Below, piece after piece: positions 35,635 through 44,421 of a stretch of DNA of 64,000 nt (within the stretch, counting starts at the first letter, position 1; each line of letters starts with the position of its first letter). The stretch comes from Comamonadaceae bacterium G21597-S1 (GTDB taxonomy: Bacteria > Pseudomonadota > Gammaproteobacteria > Burkholderiales > Burkholderiaceae_C): NCBI GenBank assembly GCA_027214345.1, contig JAPWHR010000014.1:62001-126000 (forward strand), in the 5' to 3' direction. Position numbers and translations under genes: made by a program. Under the pieces are notes generated by a model. That model was not told the origin of the DNA and searched no databases. It saw only the letters and a program-made list of their open reading frames with translations.

Positions 35635-36600
35635 TCAGCCCACGCCGCCCCCGTCATCGCCGCCCTGCCCGCGTTGCGGCAGCTTTTTCTTCTTGTGACT
35701 GCGCGCCGCCCGCCTGGCCTCGCGCTCGGCATCCAGCAGCTTCGCCTGCGCCTCCCACTGCTTGAACTCTTCCAGCGTCTCCAGCGTAACCGGCCCCCAG
35801 GCGCCGCTGCGAAAGTCGTGGATCGCGATCTCGGCGGCCTTCTGCATATGCGGCCGGCCGCCGGGCAGCAGCGGAGCGCGCTTGCGGCCGATCTCGGCCA
35901 GCACGGCTTCGTCGTTCAGGCCGGCGAGGTCGCCCAGCTTGTAGCGTGCCTGTAGCCGATCCGCGTGGTGGCGCAGCATCTGCACCAGCAAGGCCAACGC
36001 GACTTCCTCGTCGTCGTAGGCGTTGTGCCCCACGGCGCCGCTGGCGGCCAACAGGTAGCCGCTGGCTTCGATGGCGATACGCGGCCACAACATGCCGGGC
36101 GTGTCGTACAGGTAGAAATCGTCCGCCAGCACGATGCGCTGCTCGACCTTAGTGATGCCGGCCTCGTCGCCGGTCTTGGCCGCGCGCTTGCCGCCGCGCA
36201 GCGTGTTGACCAGCGTCGACTTGCCCACGTTGGGAATGCCGCAGATCAGCACCCGCATCGGCTTGACCATGCCGCCGCGCAATGGTGCCAGTTCGCGGCA
36301 GGCCGCGATCAGGCGGCGGGCCGGCGCGGTGTCGCTGGCGTCCAGCGCCAGCGCGCGGGTGCCGGCCTGGGCCTGGTAATGGGCCAGCCAAGCCGCCGTC
36401 TGCTGCGGGTCGGCGAGGTCCTGCTTGTTCAGGACCTTGAGCGCGGGTTTGCCGCGCGTGAGTTCCGCCAGCAACGGGTTGGCGCTGGAGCCGGGCAGGC
36501 GCGCGTCCAGCAGTTCGATCACGACGTCGATCTCCGGCATGCGCTCGGCGATGGCCTTGCGCGTCGCGTGCATGTGGCCGGGAAACCATTGGATGGGCAT
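35635..36600 (-). CDS. RbgA/YlqF-type ribosome biogenesis GTPase
   Basis: A 321-residue circularly permuted GTPase that assists 50S subunit maturation. The permuted order is visible: G4 NKQD at 58-61 comes before the P-loop GIPNVGKS at 121-128, followed by G3 DTPG in YLYDTPGMLWPR. The N-terminal MPIQWFPGHMHATRKAI is the family start, which fixes the ATG at 36600 within a longer frame. The basic C-terminal tail (SHKKKKLPQRG) may bind rRNA. Bacillus YlqF is essential; the betaproteobacterial ones are less studied. Confidence 0.92.
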   Translation of the reverse strand: MPIQWFPGHMHATRKAIAERMPEIDVVIELLDARLPGSSANPLLAELTRGKPALKVLNKQDLADPQQTAAWLAHYQAQAGTRALALDASDTAPARRLIAACRELAPLRGGMVKPMRVLICGIPNVGKSTLVNTLRGGKRAAKTGDEAGITKVEQRIVLADDFYLYDTPGMLWPRIAIEASGYLLAASGAVGHNAYDDEEVALALLVQMLRHHADRLQARYKLGDLAGLNDEAVLAEIGRKRAPLLPGGRPHMQKAAEIAIHDFRSGAWGPVTLETLEEFKQWEAQAKLLDAEREARRAARSHKKKKLPQRGQGGDDGGGVG

Positions 36601-36834
36601 GCGAAGGGCTTTCTTTCTAGGGGCTTTCCGATGCGGCCGGGCTCGGCTTCGTGGACGGGCCGCGTCGCCGCAAGCATAACGGGGGGCGGCGATGGGGCCG
36701 CCCGGCTCACCGCGCCGCGCCCAACCCCCGCACACACGGATCGGGGCGCAGCAAACGCTGCCGAGCGGGTGTTGTCGCCGCCTGGGGTTGACAGTCGGTC
36801 GTAAAGAGCAACAATCGAAGATCGCACAGCGGCT

Positions 36835-36861
36835 AACAATGTCCGCTAAGCGGATATTGTT
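36835..36861. promoter_or_regulatory. 27-bp near-perfect palindrome, candidate IclR operator
   Basis: AACAATgTCCGCT-A-AGCGGAtATTGTT is symmetric at all but one pair of positions and ends 22 bases before the Bug gene it probably controls. Its 21-base core (36838-36858) reappears with 18 matches at 44935-44955. The TCCGCT/AGCGGA centre is like sites bound by IclR-type proteins. Confidence 0.65.
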
Positions 36862-36882
36862 GTTCAACAAAGGAGATAACAC

Positions 36883-37878
36883 ATGGGGCGAAAAACAGCT
36901 TGCGCATCATCGCTGGGCCAACGGATTCAACGATTCCTCGCGGTCGGTCTGATCGCACTATCTGGTACGGCGATGGCAACCGACGCATACCCCAGCAAGC
37001 CGATCCGCTTGTTGGTCGGGTTCGGCGCCGGGGGTCCCACCGATATCACCTTCCGCAAGCTTGCCGAGTTGGCGGGCCGGGAACTGGGCCAGAACATCAT
37101 CGTGGAGAACAAGCCCGGTGCGGGCGCGACGCTGGCCCCCGCTTCGATGGCCCGGCAGGACAAGCCGGACGGCTACACCATCGCCGCCGCCACCTCCGGC
37201 CTGCTGCGCATGCCGCACATGCAGAAGGTGGACTGGGACCCGATGCGCGATTTCACCTGGATCAGCGGGCTCGGCGGTTATTCGTTCGTGTTGGCGGTCA
37301 AGTCGACCGCGCCGTATCGCACGGTGGGTGAACTGGTCGCCGATGCAAAGGCCAACCCCGGCAAGGTATCGATCGCGACCGCCGGAGCCGGGACCACCAT
37401 GCACTTGCTGACTGAGGCGTTTGGCGCGATGGCCGGCATCGACGTCACCCATGTCGGCTTCAAGAGCAGTGCCGAGGCCACGACCAATCTGATGGGTGGG
37501 CATACGGTGGCCTCGCTCGACGCCATCGGCAGCGTTTTGCCTTTCGTGAAGTCGGGCGACGTTCGGCTGCTGATGAGCTTCGATGCCGCCCCGGCCAAGT
37601 CGATGCCGGATCTGCCGACTGCAAGCAGCCTGGGTTACGACCTGGTCTATCCGGCACCCTACGGCCTCGTCGGGCCCAAGGGCATGCCGCCGGAAGTGGT
37701 CGCGAAACTGGCCGCCGCGTTCAAGGCAGCCATCGACAGCCCGGAATACGCCAAGCTGCTGCAGGCCCAGGGACAGACCTACTGGTACAAGGGGCCTGGC
37801 GATTACGCGACCTGGGCGCAGGCCTTCTACCAGTCCGAGCGGTCCCTGGTCGAACGCGCCAAGCTCCTCAAGCCCTGA
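36883..37878 (+). CDS. Bug/TctC-type tripartite tricarboxylate receptor
   Basis: A 331-residue exported receptor with a signal peptide (FLAVGLIALSGTAMA, cut near residue 32) and mature start YPSKPIRLLVGFGAGGPTD. PDGYTIAA and VGFKSSAEATTNLMGG are the family landmarks. AGGAGA stands 7-8 bases before the ATG. It overlaps the monooxygenase start by one base (TGATG), so receptor and enzyme are co-translated. The IclR-type operator lies directly upstream. Confidence 0.93.
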   Translation: MGRKTACASSLGQRIQRFLAVGLIALSGTAMATDAYPSKPIRLLVGFGAGGPTDITFRKLAELAGRELGQNIIVENKPGAGATLAPASMARQDKPDGYTIAAATSGLLRMPHMQKVDWDPMRDFTWISGLGGYSFVLAVKSTAPYRTVGELVADAKANPGKVSIATAGAGTTMHLLTEAFGAMAGIDVTHVGFKSSAEATTNLMGGHTVASLDAIGSVLPFVKSGDVRLLMSFDAAPAKSMPDLPTASSLGYDLVYPAPYGLVGPKGMPPEVVAKLAAAFKAAIDSPEYAKLLQAQGQTYWYKGPGDYATWAQAFYQSERSLVERAKLLKP

Positions 37879-39149
37879 TGCGGCGGTCGCGCATGAAGAT
37901 CGCGATTGCCGGAGCCGGTATCGGCGGCCTGACCGCAGCGCTGAGCCTGCACGCGGCCGGATTCAGCAATATCAAGTTGTTCGAGGCTGCCCGCGAGATC
38001 CAGCAGGTTGGCGTGGGCATCAATCTGCCGCCCCATGCGGTGCGCGAACTCGTCGAGCTCGGCCTGGGCGACGGCTTGGCGGCCATCGGCCTGCCGACGG
38101 CCGAGTTGTGCTACTACGATCGCAGCGGCGAACTGATCTGGGCGGAGGCACGCGGCACCACGGCCGGATATCGCTGGCCCCAGTATTCGGTGCATCGCGG
38201 CCGTCTGCAGCATCTGCTGCTGGCCGCGGTGCGCGAGCGCCTGGGCTCCTCGGCGGTCACCAGCGGCCAGCGGGTCGAGGCGTGCACGGCCGACGAAGAT
38301 GCCGTATCGCTGACCGTGACCGACCTCGCATCGGAAACACGAACCGTGCACCGAGCCAACTTGCTGATCGGCTCCGACGGCATCCGTTCAGCGGTCCGCA
38401 CGGCGCTGTACGGGAGCCCCGTTCCGCTGGCAACCAACGGCTGGGTGATGTACCGCGGCGCGACGCCGGCCGCGTCGATGCGGTTCCTGAGCGGCCGATC
38501 GATGGTCATCGTCGGCGACGAGGCGCAACGCGTCGTGGCTTATCCGATCGACGAGTCGACGATCAACTGGTTGATGGTCCGGCCCTTGCCCACCGCCGGC
38601 GACGCCGGAACGCCGCTGGGCAACTGGAACCACGAAGTGGACGCGCAGGACATCGCCAGGCATGTGCAGGAGTGGCGCTTCGACTGGCTGGACTTCCATG
38701 CGCTGGTGCGGTCCACGAAGACGGTCTACGAGTATCCGATGGCCGACATCGACCCGCTGGGCCAGTGGAGCTTCGGTCGTATCACCTTGCTGGGCGACGC
38801 CGCACATGCGATGTATCCGTTCGGCTCCAATGGCGCTTCGCAGGCCATCATCGATGCACGCGTGCTGGCCTACCAGCTGGCGCACCACGCGGCCGACCCG
38901 GTCGTGGCCCTGGCGGCATACGACGCGGCGCGACGCGAGTCGGTCGCCAAGGTCCAGTTGGCCAACCGGCGTCAGGCAGGCGACGTGATGGCCAGGGTGA
39001 GCGCGCTGGCGCGCGCGCGTGCGCACGGGCAGGCGCGCGACGAACTCAAGACGGTGGAAGACAACTACAAGCGACTCGCAGGATTCGACATCGAGACCTT
39101 GAACAATCGTCCGTCCTGGAGTGTGCAGCCAACCGCCGCGTCAACCTGA
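37878..39149 (+). CDS. FAD-dependent monooxygenase (salicylate-hydroxylase-like)
   Basis: A 423-residue class A flavoprotein monooxygenase. The dinucleotide site AGAGIGGLTAAL is at residues 11-22, GVGINLPPHAV follows, and the second FAD motif GDAAHAMYPFGSNGASQAI lies near residue 312. Such enzymes hydroxylate aromatic acids using NAD(P)H. It is fused in translation to the upstream Bug gene and converges with the IclR gene (nine-base overlap). Its substrate is probably the compound bound by that Bug protein; a relation to salicylate or hydroxynicotinate hydroxylases is only by general similarity. An internal ATG at 37893 is possible. Confidence 0.9.
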   Translation: MRRSRMKIAIAGAGIGGLTAALSLHAAGFSNIKLFEAAREIQQVGVGINLPPHAVRELVELGLGDGLAAIGLPTAELCYYDRSGELIWAEARGTTAGYRWPQYSVHRGRLQHLLLAAVRERLGSSAVTSGQRVEACTADEDAVSLTVTDLASETRTVHRANLLIGSDGIRSAVRTALYGSPVPLATNGWVMYRGATPAASMRFLSGRSMVIVGDEAQRVVAYPIDESTINWLMVRPLPTAGDAGTPLGNWNHEVDAQDIARHVQEWRFDWLDFHALVRSTKTVYEYPMADIDPLGQWSFGRITLLGDAAHAMYPFGSNGASQAIIDARVLAYQLAHHAADPVVALAAYDAARRESVAKVQLANRRQAGDVMARVSALARARAHGQARDELKTVEDNYKRLAGFDIETLNNRPSWSVQPTAAST

Positions 39150-39902
39150 AACGGCCCGCAGCTGGGATGCTGTCTGGCGAAGATCCACGAGGAAGTTGTC
39201 GACGGCGCTGGCTTCGTCGAACTCGCCAGACGGAAGGCTGATGTTGATGGCCGCGATCGTCGCTCCGTGCCTGTCACGCACCGGCACGGCCAGGCCGCAG
39301 ATGGAGTCGTCCAGTTCGCGGTCGATCCAGGCGTATCCCTGCTCCCGTGCCTTCTTGATGCGCTCGCGCAGGATATCGCGATCGACGATCGTCGCGCTGG
39401 TGAGTTGCTTGAACGTGGCCTTTTGCAGATACGCTTCGAGCGCCGCATCATCGAGGCCTGCCAGCAGCACCCGGCCCATCGACACCGCGTGCGCAGGAAG
39501 GCGAATGCCCAGCGACGGACTCATCGGCAGGATGCGCTTGGTGTGCTGACGCTGGATGTAGACGATGTCTTCGTCATCGAGAACGGACAGCGCACACGAC
39601 TGCTTCTTCTTGGCACACAGCTCCTCCAGGGAGAACTGGGCCTGGCGCCAGTAGGGAAGCGAGGAAAGGTAGGACAGCCCGAGACGCAGGACACGCGGGG
39701 TCAGCCAATAGTGCTTGCCGTCGCTGCGAACGAACGACAACTCGAGCAAGGTCATCAGGAACCGTCGTACCGCCGTACGAGGCAGGTCGACCTGCTCGGC
39801 GATCTCGCCCAGCGTCATCGGCCCGGGGCCCGCGCCCATGGCCTCGATCACCTTCAGGCCCCGCGCGAAGGTGCGTACAAATGATTCACTCTCAGGGGTC
39901 AT
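39141..39902 (-). CDS. IclR-family regulator, PcaR/PobR-like
   Basis: A 253-residue regulator with a winged helix (LGEIAEQVDLPRTAVRRFLMTL, residues 31-52) and an IclR effector domain (HAVSMGRVLLAGLDDAALEAYL, IDRELDDSICGLAVPVRD). The arrangement and the VKDREL-like motif resemble PcaU/PcaR/PobR, which sense aromatic acids. It lies between the two operons that share the palindromic operator, so it is the natural candidate to bind both. Its own promoter region shows no copy of that site. Confidence 0.92.
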   Translation of the reverse strand: MTPESESFVRTFARGLKVIEAMGAGPGPMTLGEIAEQVDLPRTAVRRFLMTLLELSFVRSDGKHYWLTPRVLRLGLSYLSSLPYWRQAQFSLEELCAKKKQSCALSVLDDEDIVYIQRQHTKRILPMSPSLGIRLPAHAVSMGRVLLAGLDDAALEAYLQKATFKQLTSATIVDRDILRERIKKAREQGYAWIDRELDDSICGLAVPVRDRHGATIAAINISLPSGEFDEASAVDNFLVDLRQTASQLRAVSG

Positions 39903-40102
39903 GGTCTCGTATTCGACTGGTCGGGAAACTTCAGGCCACTCACTTTTACCAGATGGCAGGCGCCGGCCTCCGCTACTCTAGCGTGTTCCCGCGGCGACTC
40001 CGGCTACGCACCGCCCCGAGCCCCGGGCCCCGTGCCGGCCAGCAGTCGGCCGGCAGGCCGAACACCGGCGCGAGGACCCGCGCTGACCGCAGCCCGGCCC
40101 GC

Positions 40103-41263
40103 TCACAGCGTGGCCTGCGTGCCCAGGATGACCGTACTCTGGGCCGACAGGGTTCCGCCGTTTCCATGGGCCATGGCCGTCTCGCAGCCCGGCACCTGCC
40201 GCGCCCCCAGGTCGCCGCGCAACTGGCGCACCGCTTCGATCAACACGAACACGCCGAACATGCCCGGATGGCAATACGACAGGCCGCCGCCATTGGTGTT
40301 GACCGGCAGCCGGCCCCCCGGCGCAATGCCGCCGTCGCTGACGAATCGGCCGCCCTCGCCTTTCGGGCAAAAGCCCAGGTCTTCCAGGAACAGCAGCGTG
40401 GTGATGGTGAAGGCGTCATACACCTGGACGACGTCGATGTCCGCCGCATGCAATCCGGCCATCGCATACGCCGCGGCCCCGGAGCGCACGGCGCCGGTCA
40501 CGGTGAGGTCCGGCATGCTGCTGATGTTGTAGTGGCCCAGGTCCTCGCCGACACCCAGCACGTAGGCGGGTTTGGCCTTGAGCGTGCGCGCGCGCTCGGC
40601 CGAGGTCACGATCAGCGCGCCGCCGCCATCGGTCACCAGGCAGCAGTCGCGCACCGTCAAGGGACTGCTGACGTTGCGGGACTGCATCACGTCCTGCACC
40701 GTGAGCGGCTCCTTCTCCCAGGCCTTGGGGTTGCGCAGCGCCCACTGCCGTGCCGCCACGGCGATCTCCGCCAGCTGCTCGCGCGTCGTGCCGTATGCGT
40801 GCATGTGGCGAGACGCCGCCAGCGCGTACGAGCTGGCGGTGTACAGCGGCCGGTACGGTGACTCGTAGGGATTGAGGTCGGGCGCGGCCACGTTGGCACG
40901 GCCCAGGCTGCGCGCGGTGCTGCCATAGGCGATCACCGCCACTTCGCACAAGCCGGCCTGGATCGCGAGTTGCGCGTGGGCGACCATGGACATGAAACTG
41001 CAGCCGCCGATGTTGGTGCCGTCGTGATAACGCGGGCGTATGCCCAGGTATTCCGCCAGCGCCAGCGTGGGCATGCGGCTTTGCGACGTCGTGGCAAACA
41101 GGCCGTCCACGTCGCGCAGCGCCAGGCCGGCGTCGTCGAGCGCGCGGTGGATGGCCTGGCCCATCAGGTCCAGCGGCGTCATGCCCTCGGCCACCAGGCC
41201 CAGGTCGGATTCGGCCACACCGACAATGGCGCAGGCGCCGCGTTGCAAGGTACTCTGGCTCAT
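40103..41263 (-). CDS. SCP-x/Ltp2-like thiolase-fold protein, possible aldolase
   Basis: A 386-residue thiolase-fold protein of the lipid-transfer/SCP-x group. At the place of the nucleophilic cysteine of true thiolases the sequence reads NIGGCSF (residues 84-90): the position aligns by eye to a Gly, with Cys88 one residue later. The C-terminal CxG loop reads AHGNGG (365-370), so the second cysteine is missing too. The HPGMF histidine loop is kept. These features fit retro-aldolases such as Ltp2 rather than thiolases. Its ATG at 41263 overlaps the DUF35 stop by four bases, with GGAGG upstream, as in the known DUF35-aldolase partners. Confidence 0.85.
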   Translation of the reverse strand: MSQSTLQRGACAIVGVAESDLGLVAEGMTPLDLMGQAIHRALDDAGLALRDVDGLFATTSQSRMPTLALAEYLGIRPRYHDGTNIGGCSFMSMVAHAQLAIQAGLCEVAVIAYGSTARSLGRANVAAPDLNPYESPYRPLYTASSYALAASRHMHAYGTTREQLAEIAVAARQWALRNPKAWEKEPLTVQDVMQSRNVSSPLTVRDCCLVTDGGGALIVTSAERARTLKAKPAYVLGVGEDLGHYNISSMPDLTVTGAVRSGAAAYAMAGLHAADIDVVQVYDAFTITTLLFLEDLGFCPKGEGGRFVSDGGIAPGGRLPVNTNGGGLSYCHPGMFGVFVLIEAVRQLRGDLGARQVPGCETAMAHGNGGTLSAQSTVILGTQATL

Positions 41264-41652
41264 GCTGCCTCCGCCACGAACACGGGGTACGGCGCGGCGC
41301 CATCCACGGGCGTGTGCACGCGCATCTGCACGCGCAGGCCGATATGTACCGCATCCGCCGGCATGTCTTCCACCCGGCTCATGAGCCGGAAACCGTCGTC
41401 CATGTCGACCAGCACCACGTTGTACGGCGGCTCGCCGCGCGGCTGCAGCACGGTGACGGCATGCACGCAACCGCGTCCGCTGCTGTGGCGCCACTCCAGG
41501 TTCGCGTTGCCGGTGCCCGGGCCGATGACCCGCGGATAGAACACGGCCTTGTCGGATTCGGCGTCGTACTGGTAGGCCAGCACGCCGTGTTGCAGTTGCT
41601 GGCGGAAATAGGCCAGCGGGGACATGCCGGCGTCGTTCGTCTGATGTGTCAT
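41260..41652 (-). CDS. DUF35 OB-fold protein lacking zinc-ribbon cysteines
   Basis: A 130-residue DUF35 protein. The C-terminal OB fold is clear (VHAVTVLQPRGEPPYNVVLVD, GLRVQMRV), but the N-terminal region normally built as a CxxC zinc ribbon reads LAYQYDAESDKAVFYPRVIG with no cysteine. DUF35 proteins partner thiolase-fold enzymes and guide CoA esters; this one is coupled in translation to the Ltp2-like gene. Its start lies seven bases from the CoA-transferase stop. Confidence 0.87.
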   Translation of the reverse strand: MTHQTNDAGMSPLAYFRQQLQHGVLAYQYDAESDKAVFYPRVIGPGTGNANLEWRHSSGRGCVHAVTVLQPRGEPPYNVVLVDMDDGFRLMSRVEDMPADAVHIGLRVQMRVHTPVDGAAPYPVFVAEAA

Positions 41653-41659
41653 GGGGGTC

Positions 41660-42907
41660 CTAGACGATGCCGTCCTTGCGCAGGCGCGCGACCTGGTCGC
41701 GCGCCATGCCGAGCAGGTCGGTCAACACGGCATCCGTGGCGTCGCCCAGCGCCGGCGGGGCGCGGTCGTACACCGGGGGCGTACCTTGCAAGCGCAGCGG
41801 GCTGGCGATGGTGGCCACCGTGCTGCCGTCCGGTCGGGTCAGGTCGACGCGCAGCTTGCGGTGCCGGACCTGCACGTCTTCGAACACCTGCTCGTAGTTG
41901 TTGATCGGGCCGCAGGGCACGCCGGCGGCTTCCAGCCGCGACAACCATTCGTCGCGGCCCCGGGTCAGCATGGTGCGGGCGAGTTCGGGCACCAGGGTCT
42001 GGCGACCGGTGACACGGCCGGTGACCTTGTGCCAACGCGGATCGGCCGCCAGGTCCGCTCGCTCGATGGCGGCGCAATACTGTTGCCACTGGGTGTCGTT
42101 GCCAACGGCAACGACAATCTCGCCGTCGGCCACGGCGAAGACCTGGTAGGGCACCAGGCTGGCGTGGGCATTGCCGTAACGGCCTGGCACCTTGCCGTTG
42201 GCGAAATGCCCGGTCACCTGGTTGCCGCCCAGGGCCACGATGCAGTCGAGCAAGGCCATGTCGATGTATTGGCCGGTGCCGGACACCGTGCGGTGCTGTA
42301 GCGCCGAAAGGATGGCGATGGTCGCGTACATGCCGGTGATGACATCGGCGATGGCGATGCCCGCCTTCTGTGGTCCGCCACCGGGCAGATCGTCGCGCTC
42401 GCCGGTGATACTCATCAGCCCGCCCATGGCCTGGAACACGAAGTCGTAACCCGGCTTGTGGGCGCTGGGCCCGTCCTGGCCGTACCCGGTGATGGAGCAA
42501 TACACCAGGCGCGGGTTGATGGCCGACAGGGCTGCGTAGTCCAGCCCGTAGCGCTGCAGGTCGCCGATCTTGTAGTTCTCGATCACCACGTCGCTGATGG
42601 CCGCCAGCTGGCGAACCAAGGCCTGGCCATCCGGGCGGGCGATGTCGACGGTGATCGAACGCTTGCCCCGGTTCGCGGCGGCGAAATAGGTCGAGTCGGC
42701 CCGTTCGGCGCCCTCGGCCGGGTTCAGCCATGGCGGCCCCCAGACCCGGGTGTCGTCGCCCGCGCCGGGGCGTTCGACCTTGATCACGTCGGCACCCATG
42801 TCGGCCAGGTTCTGGCTGCACCAGGGCCCGGCCAGGATGCGCGACAGGTCGAGGACGCGCAGGTGGGACAAGGCGCCGGTCGCGGGCGCCATGGTTTCGT
42901 TCGGCAA
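41660..42907 (-). CDS. CaiB/BaiF-family CoA-transferase
   Basis: A 415-residue family III CoA-transferase, which moves CoA from a donor such as succinyl-CoA to a carboxylic acid. Typical features are LDLSRILAGPWCSQNLADMGADVIKVE at the N-terminus, with the catalytic Asp expected near DIARPDG, and GYGQDGP and DVITGMYATIAILSAL later. It would activate the acid imported by the adjacent Bug receptor, whose gene precedes it by 13 bases. The order MaoC, MaoC, Bug, CoA-transferase, DUF35, thiolase reads as one operon. Confidence 0.93.
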   Translation of the reverse strand: MPNETMAPATGALSHLRVLDLSRILAGPWCSQNLADMGADVIKVERPGAGDDTRVWGPPWLNPAEGAERADSTYFAAANRGKRSITVDIARPDGQALVRQLAAISDVVIENYKIGDLQRYGLDYAALSAINPRLVYCSITGYGQDGPSAHKPGYDFVFQAMGGLMSITGERDDLPGGGPQKAGIAIADVITGMYATIAILSALQHRTVSGTGQYIDMALLDCIVALGGNQVTGHFANGKVPGRYGNAHASLVPYQVFAVADGEIVVAVGNDTQWQQYCAAIERADLAADPRWHKVTGRVTGRQTLVPELARTMLTRGRDEWLSRLEAAGVPCGPINNYEQVFEDVQVRHRKLRVDLTRPDGSTVATIASPLRLQGTPPVYDRAPPALGDATDAVLTDLLGMARDQVARLRKDGIV

Positions 42908-42920
42908 GCGGCGCTCCTGC

Positions 42921-43913
42921 TCAGTTGACGGTGACGTTGGCGTCGGCGATCACCTTGAGCCACTTGGTGAGTTCGGCGTCGACAAAGGCGGCAAACTCTG
43001 CCTGCGTCATGGTGCCGGGCTCGGCGCCCTTGGCGGCGAAGTCGGTGCGGATCTGCGGGCTTTGCAGCGCCTTGAGCACATCGCTGGCGAGCTTGTCACG
43101 CACAGCAGGGTCCATGCGTGGCGGCGCATACAGGCCGAACCAGGCGGTCGCCTCGAAACCCTTGACGCCGGCCTCGTCGATCGTGGGCACATCGGGCAAT
43201 GCGGGGGAACGCTTGAGCGAGGTCACGCCCAGGGCACGCAGCTTGCCGCCCTGGATATGCGGCAACACGCCGGGAACCGAATCGAACATCATCGGAATCT
43301 GGCCACCCAGCAAGTCGTTCAGCGCAGGGGCGGCACCCTTGTAGGGAATGTGCACCATGTCCACGCCAGCCAGCAGCTTGAACAACTCACCCGACAGATG
43401 GTTCGCGCCACCATTGCCGGAGGAGCCGAAGTTGACCTTGCCCGGATTGGCCTTGGCATAAGCGATGAGTTCGGTGACCGACTTCGGCGCGAAGCTCGGG
43501 TTCACGACCAGCACATTGGGCACCGCGGCCACCATGGCCAGTGGCGTGAAGTCGGTACGGGTGTTGTACTTCAGGTTCTTGTACAGGCCCGGATTGATCA
43601 CATGGTGGGTGGCGGTCAGCATCAGCGTGTAGCCATCGGCCGGCATGTGCGTGAGCTGCTCCGAGAAGATGGTGCCACTCGCGCCGCCCTTGTTGTCGAC
43701 GATGACGGTCTGTCCCCATTGCTTCTGCAAGGTGTTGGCAAGCTGGCGCGCCAGGATGTCGGTAGTGCCGCCGGCCGGGAAGGGCACGACGATCTTGACA
43801 GTCTGGCTCGGGTAGGTCTGGGCGTGTGCACCGGGCGCAATGGCGGCCAGCGCGAACAGCACGGGAGCGGTGGCAGCCAGCAGTCGCTGGGCAAGGGGTC
43901 GGAACGTCGGCAT
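42921..43913 (-). CDS. Bug/TctC-type tripartite tricarboxylate receptor
   Basis: A 330-residue exported receptor with signal peptide ending APGAHA (about residue 31) and mature start TYPSQTVKIVVPFPAGGTTD. PADGYTLMLT and IPYKGAAPALNDLLGG mark the family. AGGAGA is 7 bases before the ATG at 43913; the longer frame upstream overlaps MaoC. It is embedded in the operon of MaoC and CoA-transferase genes, so it probably supplies the acid that is activated and hydrated. Confidence 0.93.
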   Translation of the reverse strand: MPTFRPLAQRLLAATAPVLFALAAIAPGAHAQTYPSQTVKIVVPFPAGGTTDILARQLANTLQKQWGQTVIVDNKGGASGTIFSEQLTHMPADGYTLMLTATHHVINPGLYKNLKYNTRTDFTPLAMVAAVPNVLVVNPSFAPKSVTELIAYAKANPGKVNFGSSGNGGANHLSGELFKLLAGVDMVHIPYKGAAPALNDLLGGQIPMMFDSVPGVLPHIQGGKLRALGVTSLKRSPALPDVPTIDEAGVKGFEATAWFGLYAPPRMDPAVRDKLASDVLKALQSPQIRTDFAAKGAEPGTMTQAEFAAFVDAELTKWLKVIADANVTVN

Positions 43914-43963
43914 GGATTGTCTCCTGTGGGGGTGTCTGGTTGGAATAGGAATGGATGGCGGTG

Positions 43964-44407
43964 TCAGCTCGCCAGCGGGATCTCGACCATCGCCTCGCCT
44001 GCGGCGACGACTTCGCCGCGCTGGTTGTGCACCAGCACGTCGAGCGTGAACCACTGCCCGCCTTCGGTCTGCTTGCTTGCGGTGACGACGGCGCTGGGGG
44101 TGATGACGTCGCCCGGCTTGACCGGGGCCTTCCAGCGGGTTTCGAGTCGGCGCTGCGTGCCGCCGTGGGCGTACACCCAGTCGGTCAGCATGCGGGTGAT
44201 CACGCCGAAGTTGTTCATGCCGTGCATGATGATTCCGCCGAACTGCGTCTTGCCGAAGCTGTTTTTCATGTAGTTGTCGTCGAGGTGCAGCGGATTGAAG
44301 TCGAGCGAGGCCTCGCAGAAGTCGCGGATCGTCTCGCGTGTCGGCTTGAACGCCTCGCCGGTGATTTTCTGGCCGACGGTGATCTCGGTGGTGGTGGTGT
44401 TAGTCAT
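43964..44407 (-). CDS. MaoC-type hydratase/dehydratase, subunit 2
   Basis: A 147-residue single hotdog protein of the MaoC type. The hydratase signature is visible as DFNPLHLDDNYMKNSFGKTQFGG, with the Asp and His of the catalytic pair, and GIIMHGM. AAGGAA lies 8 bases before the ATG at 44407. Together with the preceding MaoC protein it would form a heterodimeric enoyl-CoA hydratase, as in ChsH1/ChsH2; a single protein also could suffice. Confidence 0.9.
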   Translation of the reverse strand: MTNTTTTEITVGQKITGEAFKPTRETIRDFCEASLDFNPLHLDDNYMKNSFGKTQFGGIIMHGMNNFGVITRMLTDWVYAHGGTQRRLETRWKAPVKPGDVITPSAVVTASKQTEGGQWFTLDVLVHNQRGEVVAAGEAMVEIPLAS

Positions 44408-44421
44408 GGTCTGCTTCCTTG

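Noticed and set aside
40103-41263. Ordinary acetyl-CoA acetyltransferase
   Set aside because: Both catalytic cysteine positions appear replaced, and a DUF35 gene is coupled to it; called as Ltp2-like instead, pending alignment.
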